DNA from: JAICNG01 sp035765135
GTDB taxonomy: Bacteria > Gemmatimonadota > Gemmatimonadetes > Gemmatimonadales > Gemmatimonadaceae
Direction: 5' to 3'
DNA length: 64,000 nt
NCBI GenBank assembly: GCA_035765135.1
Contig: DASTYE010000010.1
Span: forward strand, 37,187-101,186
Shown here: in pieces, positions 60,727 through 64,000 of the stretch
How positions within the stretch are numbered: position 1 is the stretch's first letter
Layout: the number at the start of each line of letters is the position of its first letter
The notes under the pieces: model-generated
What the model was told of the DNA's origin: nothing
Databases searched by the model: none
What the model saw: only the letters and a program-made list of their open reading frames with translations
Translations under genes and position numbers: made by a program

Positions 60727-61521
60727 ATGACGAAACGCGCTATCATGGCGGCTACGCTCGTGATCGCCGCCTGCGTGCGCGAGCCAATCGAATGGGAGGC
60801 GCCACGAGACATCGATGGCACGATAGGCGCGATGACGCGGCTGACCATGGATGCCAGCGACACTCCCCGCCTCGTCGATGAGACACCTCCCGTCGTGCCT
60901 CTCCCGACTGACGCCTGCGGGGGATCGATGGCCGTGACGCGGGCGATGGGTACCGAATGGTACGCGGCGTGGTTTTTCGCGCGCCCCGATAGCAGCGTCG
61001 TCCTCGTCGTCGCTCGCTCCACCGATGGCGGCGCGACGTGGGGCGCACCTGTCATCGCCGACGCCCGTGATCGCGGACGTCGCGGATGCTCGCGTCCGCG
61101 CCCGGCGATTCACGCCGACACAATGAGCGCGTACGTGCACGCGGCCTATTTCATCGAGGCGGAAGAAGGCTCCGGAGTGTGGTACACCCACTCGATGGAG
61201 CGGGGATCAATCTGGCATCAGACGATCGGGATTCTCTATGGCGAGGAGCCGGTCGCCGCGAGCATCGCGAGCGCCCGAGACACGGTCCTCGTGGCCTACG
61301 AGCATCCGGGCTCCGGGGGCACGCGCATTGGTGTCGCGATCTCTCGTCAGGCAGGTCACACGTTCGGGGAGCGCCTTCGCGTGGTGCGCGGGAGCGGAGC
61401 GGTGCGGCAGCCCCGCATCGCGCTCGGCGGCGGTCGCGTCGCGCTCGCGTGGATGGAGCGACCCGTCGCGACCGACACCGCATCAGGCCGCGCACGAGTG
61501 CGCATCGGACGCTTCCGGTAG
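60727..61521 (+). CDS. Sialidase-like BNR-repeat lipoprotein
   Basis: A 264-residue lipoprotein (VIAACVREP lipobox, Cys about 16). VLVVARSTDGGATWGAP is an Asp-box repeat; GVWYTHSMERGSIWHQTIG and GVAISRQAGHTFGERLRVVR are further blades. The remainder resembles a small sialidase-type propeller. It may bind or hydrolyse glycans; no catalytic Arg triad is claimed. The next gene starts right at its stop. ATG 60715 is an alternative start. Confidence 0.68.
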   Translation: MTKRAIMAATLVIAACVREPIEWEAPRDIDGTIGAMTRLTMDASDTPRLVDETPPVVPLPTDACGGSMAVTRAMGTEWYAAWFFARPDSSVVLVVARSTDGGATWGAPVIADARDRGRRGCSRPRPAIHADTMSAYVHAAYFIEAEEGSGVWYTHSMERGSIWHQTIGILYGEEPVAASIASARDTVLVAYEHPGSGGTRIGVAISRQAGHTFGERLRVVRGSGAVRQPRIALGGGRVALAWMERPVATDTASGRARVRIGRFR

Positions 61522-62217
61522 ATGGCGCCCTGGGTAATGCACCAGCGCTGGACGAACGTGCTGTTCGCCCACTGGTCCGTGGCCACCGAAGCGCTGAGGC
61601 CGCTCGTGCCATCCTCGCTCGAGATCGACACTTTCAATGGCGAGGCGTGGGTAGGCGTTCTGCCCTTTTACATGAGTAACGTTCGTCCGCGCGGGATACC
61701 GCCGCTACCGGGAATATCGGCGTTCCACGAGCTCAACGTGCGCACGTACGTGCGACGCAATGGCCGTCCCGGTGTGTGGTTCTTCAGCCTCGACGCCTCG
61801 AATCCACTCGCGGTACGCACAGCGCGCGCGGCCGTCAGCCTCCCCTATCTCGACGCGTCCATGCGGATGCGCATTCAGGCCGACGGCTCGATCCACTACC
61901 GCAGCGACCGCACGCATCGCGGCGCTCGCCCGGCCGGCTTCGAGGCGACGTACCGCGCTGAGGGTGCGGTGCGACCCGCCGAGCCCGGTACGCTCGAGCA
62001 CTTTCTCGTCGAGCGGTACGTGCTTTTTTCCGAAACGCCGAGCGGAATGATCGATGTGAAGATCGCCCATGAGCCGTGGCCGCTACAGCGCGCGGTCGCG
62101 CGGATCGTGCGCAATAGCATGGGCACGGCGGCGGGGATCGCGCTTTCCGGAGATCCCCGTCACCTGCATTTTGGCGCGCGGGTCGATGTGCGGACGTGGC
62201 CTCCGAGCTCTGTGTAG
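61522..62217 (+). CDS. DUF2071 (YqjF-like) protein
   Basis: A 231-residue protein of the DUF2071 family: RWTNVLFAHWSVATEALRPL, FNGEAWVGVLPFYMSNVRPR, FHELNVRTYVRRNGRPGVWF FSLDAS and AVSLPYLDASMRM, with PWPLQRAV near the end. Function unknown; the fold resembles acetoacetate decarboxylase. It begins at the base after the preceding stop and is probably co-translated. Confidence 0.9.
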   Translation: MAPWVMHQRWTNVLFAHWSVATEALRPLVPSSLEIDTFNGEAWVGVLPFYMSNVRPRGIPPLPGISAFHELNVRTYVRRNGRPGVWFFSLDASNPLAVRTARAAVSLPYLDASMRMRIQADGSIHYRSDRTHRGARPAGFEATYRAEGAVRPAEPGTLEHFLVERYVLFSETPSGMIDVKIAHEPWPLQRAVARIVRNSMGTAAGIALSGDPRHLHFGARVDVRTWPPSSV

Positions 62218-62235
62218 GCGGCAAAATCCTTTAAG

Positions 62236-62341
62236 ACGGCAAAGATGACAGAGTTCAGAATACAGATTTCAGAATTCAGCTACCGTTGGCGAAGTCTCTG
62301 AATTCTGAAATCTGTATTCTGAACTCTGTCATCTTTGCCGT
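62236..62341. repeat. Perfect 44-bp inverted repeat, AT-rich
   Basis: The left arm 62236-62279 and right arm 62298-62341 are exact complements over 44 bp with an 18-bp loop. The arms are built of TTCAGAAT/ACAGATTTCAGAATT words and are far more AT-rich than the surroundings. It lies between DUF2071 and the endonuclease gene, 24 bp upstream of the latter's ATG. Confidence 0.92.
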
Positions 62342-62365
62342 TCAGAAAAACAATCTCGGACTACC

Positions 62366-63253
62366 ATGCGATATTTCGGGGCTCACACCGTCGACAAGGG
62401 CGGGATTCACATGGCGGTGGTCCGGGCGGCGTCCGCCGGAATGACCGCCCTGCAGGTCTTCACCGCCAAGCCGCGCTTCATCAACGACAAGATGTCGATC
62501 CGCCCGGAGCGCGTTGAGCGCTTCAGGCAGGCGCTGGCACGCACGAAGATTCAGCCCCGCAACGTCCTCGTGCACGCGCCGTACTCGTTGAGCGTCGCCA
62601 ACGCCGATGCCTCGAAATGGGCGCGCGCGAGCGCGGGCCTCACCAAGGAGCTCGAGCGATCGACGCACCTGGGCGCCGGCGCGGTGTGCTTCCACCCGGG
62701 GAACGCCGGAGATGGAAATCGTGAGGCGGCCGCCAAACGGGTGGCGAAAGCGATCGTCGCCGCGCTGCGCGCCGTCGATGGCGAAACCCGTCTGCTGGTG
62801 GAGAACACCGCCGGTGCCGGTCAACAGATCGGTCGCACCGCCGCCGAAGTGGGAGCCATCCTCGCGCACGTGCCCGACAAGCTGAGGGTGCGAACCGGCT
62901 ACGGGCTCGACACCTGTCACCTTTTCGTGTCCGGCTACGACATCACCGCCTCGTCAGCGGCGCTCCGGGGCGTGCTCGACGAGTTCGAGGAGGCGTGTGG
63001 TGAGAGGCCTTCCTTCTTCCATCTCAACGACAGCCAGGGGGAGATGGGCTCCAACCTGGATCGTCACGTGCTCATCGGCGATGGCGCGATCGGGAAGGAG
63101 GCATTTCGGTGGCTGCTCAAAGACGCGCGCTCCGCGGACGTGCCACTGATTCTCGAGACGCCGCAGAAGGAGTACGAGCCCGACGATGACGATCCCACGC
63201 CCGATCCGTGGGACGCCAAAATGATGAAGCTCCTCCAGTCGCTCGCGAAGTAG
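62366..63253 (+). CDS. nfo: Deoxyribonuclease IV
   Basis: A 295-residue TIM-barrel endonuclease that cuts abasic sites. Zinc-ligand motifs: GAHTVDKGGIHMAV, VHAPYSLSVAN, FHPGNAGDG, LLVENTAGAG, GYGLDTCHLF, FFHLNDSQGEMG, DRHVLIGDGAIG and ILETP. Start MRYFGAHTV at 62366. It converges with the anti-sigma gene three bases further on. Confidence 0.95.
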   Translation: MRYFGAHTVDKGGIHMAVVRAASAGMTALQVFTAKPRFINDKMSIRPERVERFRQALARTKIQPRNVLVHAPYSLSVANADASKWARASAGLTKELERSTHLGAGAVCFHPGNAGDGNREAAAKRVAKAIVAALRAVDGETRLLVENTAGAGQQIGRTAAEVGAILAHVPDKLRVRTGYGLDTCHLFVSGYDITASSAALRGVLDEFEEACGERPSFFHLNDSQGEMGSNLDRHVLIGDGAIGKEAFRWLLKDARSADVPLILETPQKEYEPDDDDPTPDPWDAKMMKLLQSLAK

Positions 63254-63256
63254 CCG

Positions 63257-64000
63257 CTACTCCGTTCGACCGAGCAGCACGACATCGCCGGTGGGCGATG
63301 GCACCCCTCCGGCCGGCTCCTCGGTTACCGCCACCGCGCCTAATGAGTCGGGCGCGAGCGCGTACGTGGCGGTCACGATCGCGCTCCCGCTCGGGGACGG
63401 CGCGAAGACGCCGGCGCCGATCTTCCGGTCGCCCGGCGTGATCAGCCACAGCTGATACGTTCGTCCCGCGGACGGTGGAGCGAGGTCGTCGGCGATGAGC
63501 GTCCAGCCATTGGTCGCCTGATTCCAGAACATCCGCGCCCGTCCGCGTCCCTGCGGCGTCGCCGCCAGCTCGACGATGCGCACGTTCGGTCCGGTCAGCC
63601 CCGCCACGAGTCGCTCCTGGCGCTCGTTCCGCTCACGCTCGGCGGCGAGCTGTCGACGGCTCTGCAGCAGAAGTCCCCCACCGAGTACGAGGAGGGCGGC
63701 GAGTGAGGCGGCCAGCACCATGACGCTCACGCGCCATCGGTCCGAACGCGGCTCGGCATCCGCGGCCGCGGCGAAGCGAAGCGATCGCGGCTCGCGATCC
63801 GGCAGCTGCCCGGCGGCGAGTCGCGCACGTGCCTCACGATCCGCCGCCGTTCTGGCGATGAGGCGCGAGCGGACGCCGTTGCAGCGACGGGCGTCGAAGG
63901 ACCGGTCGGGCGCGGCGAGCGCAAGCGCTGCCGCCGTGGCCCGAAAGGCCTCCAGCTCCTCGCTGCACTCGGGGCATGCCGCGATGTGCTCCAGCACCGA
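63257..64000 (-). CDS. Anti-sigma factor (RskA type), N-terminus beyond the window
   Basis: At least 247 residues, running off the right edge. HIAACPEC is the zinc-binding anti-sigma motif (H-x3-C-x2-C). A helix (VSVMVLAASLAALLVLGGGL) follows at about 92-112, then an extracytoplasmic RskA domain with GRARMFWNQATNGWTLIADD LAPPSAGRTYQLWLI. It would hold an ECF sigma factor, whose gene should lie just beyond 64000 on this strand. The usual 25-30 N-terminal residues are missing here. Confidence 0.85.
   Translation of the reverse strand, partial: SVLEHIAACPECSEELEAFRATAAALALAAPDRSFDARRCNGVRSRLIARTAADREARARLAAGQLPDREPRSLRFAAAADAEPRSDRWRVSVMVLAASLAALLVLGGGLLLQSRRQLAAERERNERQERLVAGLTGPNVRIVELAATPQGRGRARMFWNQATNGWTLIADDLAPPSAGRTYQLWLITPGDRKIGAGVFAPSPSGSAIVTATYALAPDSLGAVAVTEEPAGGVPSPTGDVVLLGRTE

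Overview
The window is about 64 kb of GC-rich bacterial chromosome (roughly two-thirds GC by eye), densely coding on both strands, with many signal peptides, lipoproteins and outer-membrane proteins. No rRNA, tRNA, phage, transposase or CRISPR array is visible. Gene style points to a diderm soil-type bacterium, most likely Gemmatimonadota; this is an inference from protein character, since the window holds no marker RNA.

Layout. 0-4.5 kb: an exported glycosyl-hydrolase-like protein, a YceI-like protein and a LytS/LytTR two-component pair, partly overlapping. 4.5-6.3 kb: a cytochrome P450 bracketed by GGCCAAG inverted repeats. 6.4-13.2 kb: a TetR regulator with a palindromic candidate operator, then a tolC-adaptor-RND efflux operon. 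13.2-17.3 kb: serine hydrolase, BNR/YCF48-like lipoprotein and AmmeMemoRadiSam radical-SAM enzyme. 17.3-17.9 kb: a GxxExxY gene enclosed in ~57-bp inverted repeats. 18-20.5 kb: HTH regulator plus ABC exporter. 20.5-32.2 kb: redox and housekeeping genes, including a TM2/OsmC/msrA operon, prephenate dehydratase, sixA, PQQ-repeat and LRR proteins. 32.4-37.9 kb: DinB, sugar dehydrogenase, CPXCG, DUF1028 and several tiny proteins. 38-42 kb: a B12-dependent MerR regulator with an SDR gene, DUF378, a porin-like barrel and tspO. 42-47 kb: M20 peptidase and an Omp85-like protein, then two 201-bp MITE-like repeats. 47-49 kb: mscL and PAP2 phosphatase. 49-55.7 kb: a cyanophycin block (cphA, a cphA-like short paralogue, cphB) followed by ferritin-like stress genes. 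56-64 kb: diguanylate cyclase, PhzF, proline-pathway aldehyde dehydrogenase, DUF2071, endonuclease IV and an anti-sigma factor.

The most notable observation is the OsmC-family gene at about 22 kb. Its frame stops at a TGA exactly where the family's C-terminal Cys-Pro motif should be. Beyond the TGA the same frame continues as a proper OsmC C-terminus to a TAG nine bases from msrA. A hairpin with a G-starting loop lies 20 nt after the TGA, as bacterial SECIS elements do. This is a candidate selenocysteine OsmC protein; a nonsense mutation or sequencing error is the alternative.

Other items worth checking are a cyanophycin-synthetase paralogue that has lost its ATP-grasp domain and Mur P-loop, and a GxxExxY element that shares its ends with a small non-coding element. 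A frame-independent 8-mer (RCCTAACG) is enriched across the window, and many intergenic spaces hold long fold-back repeats.
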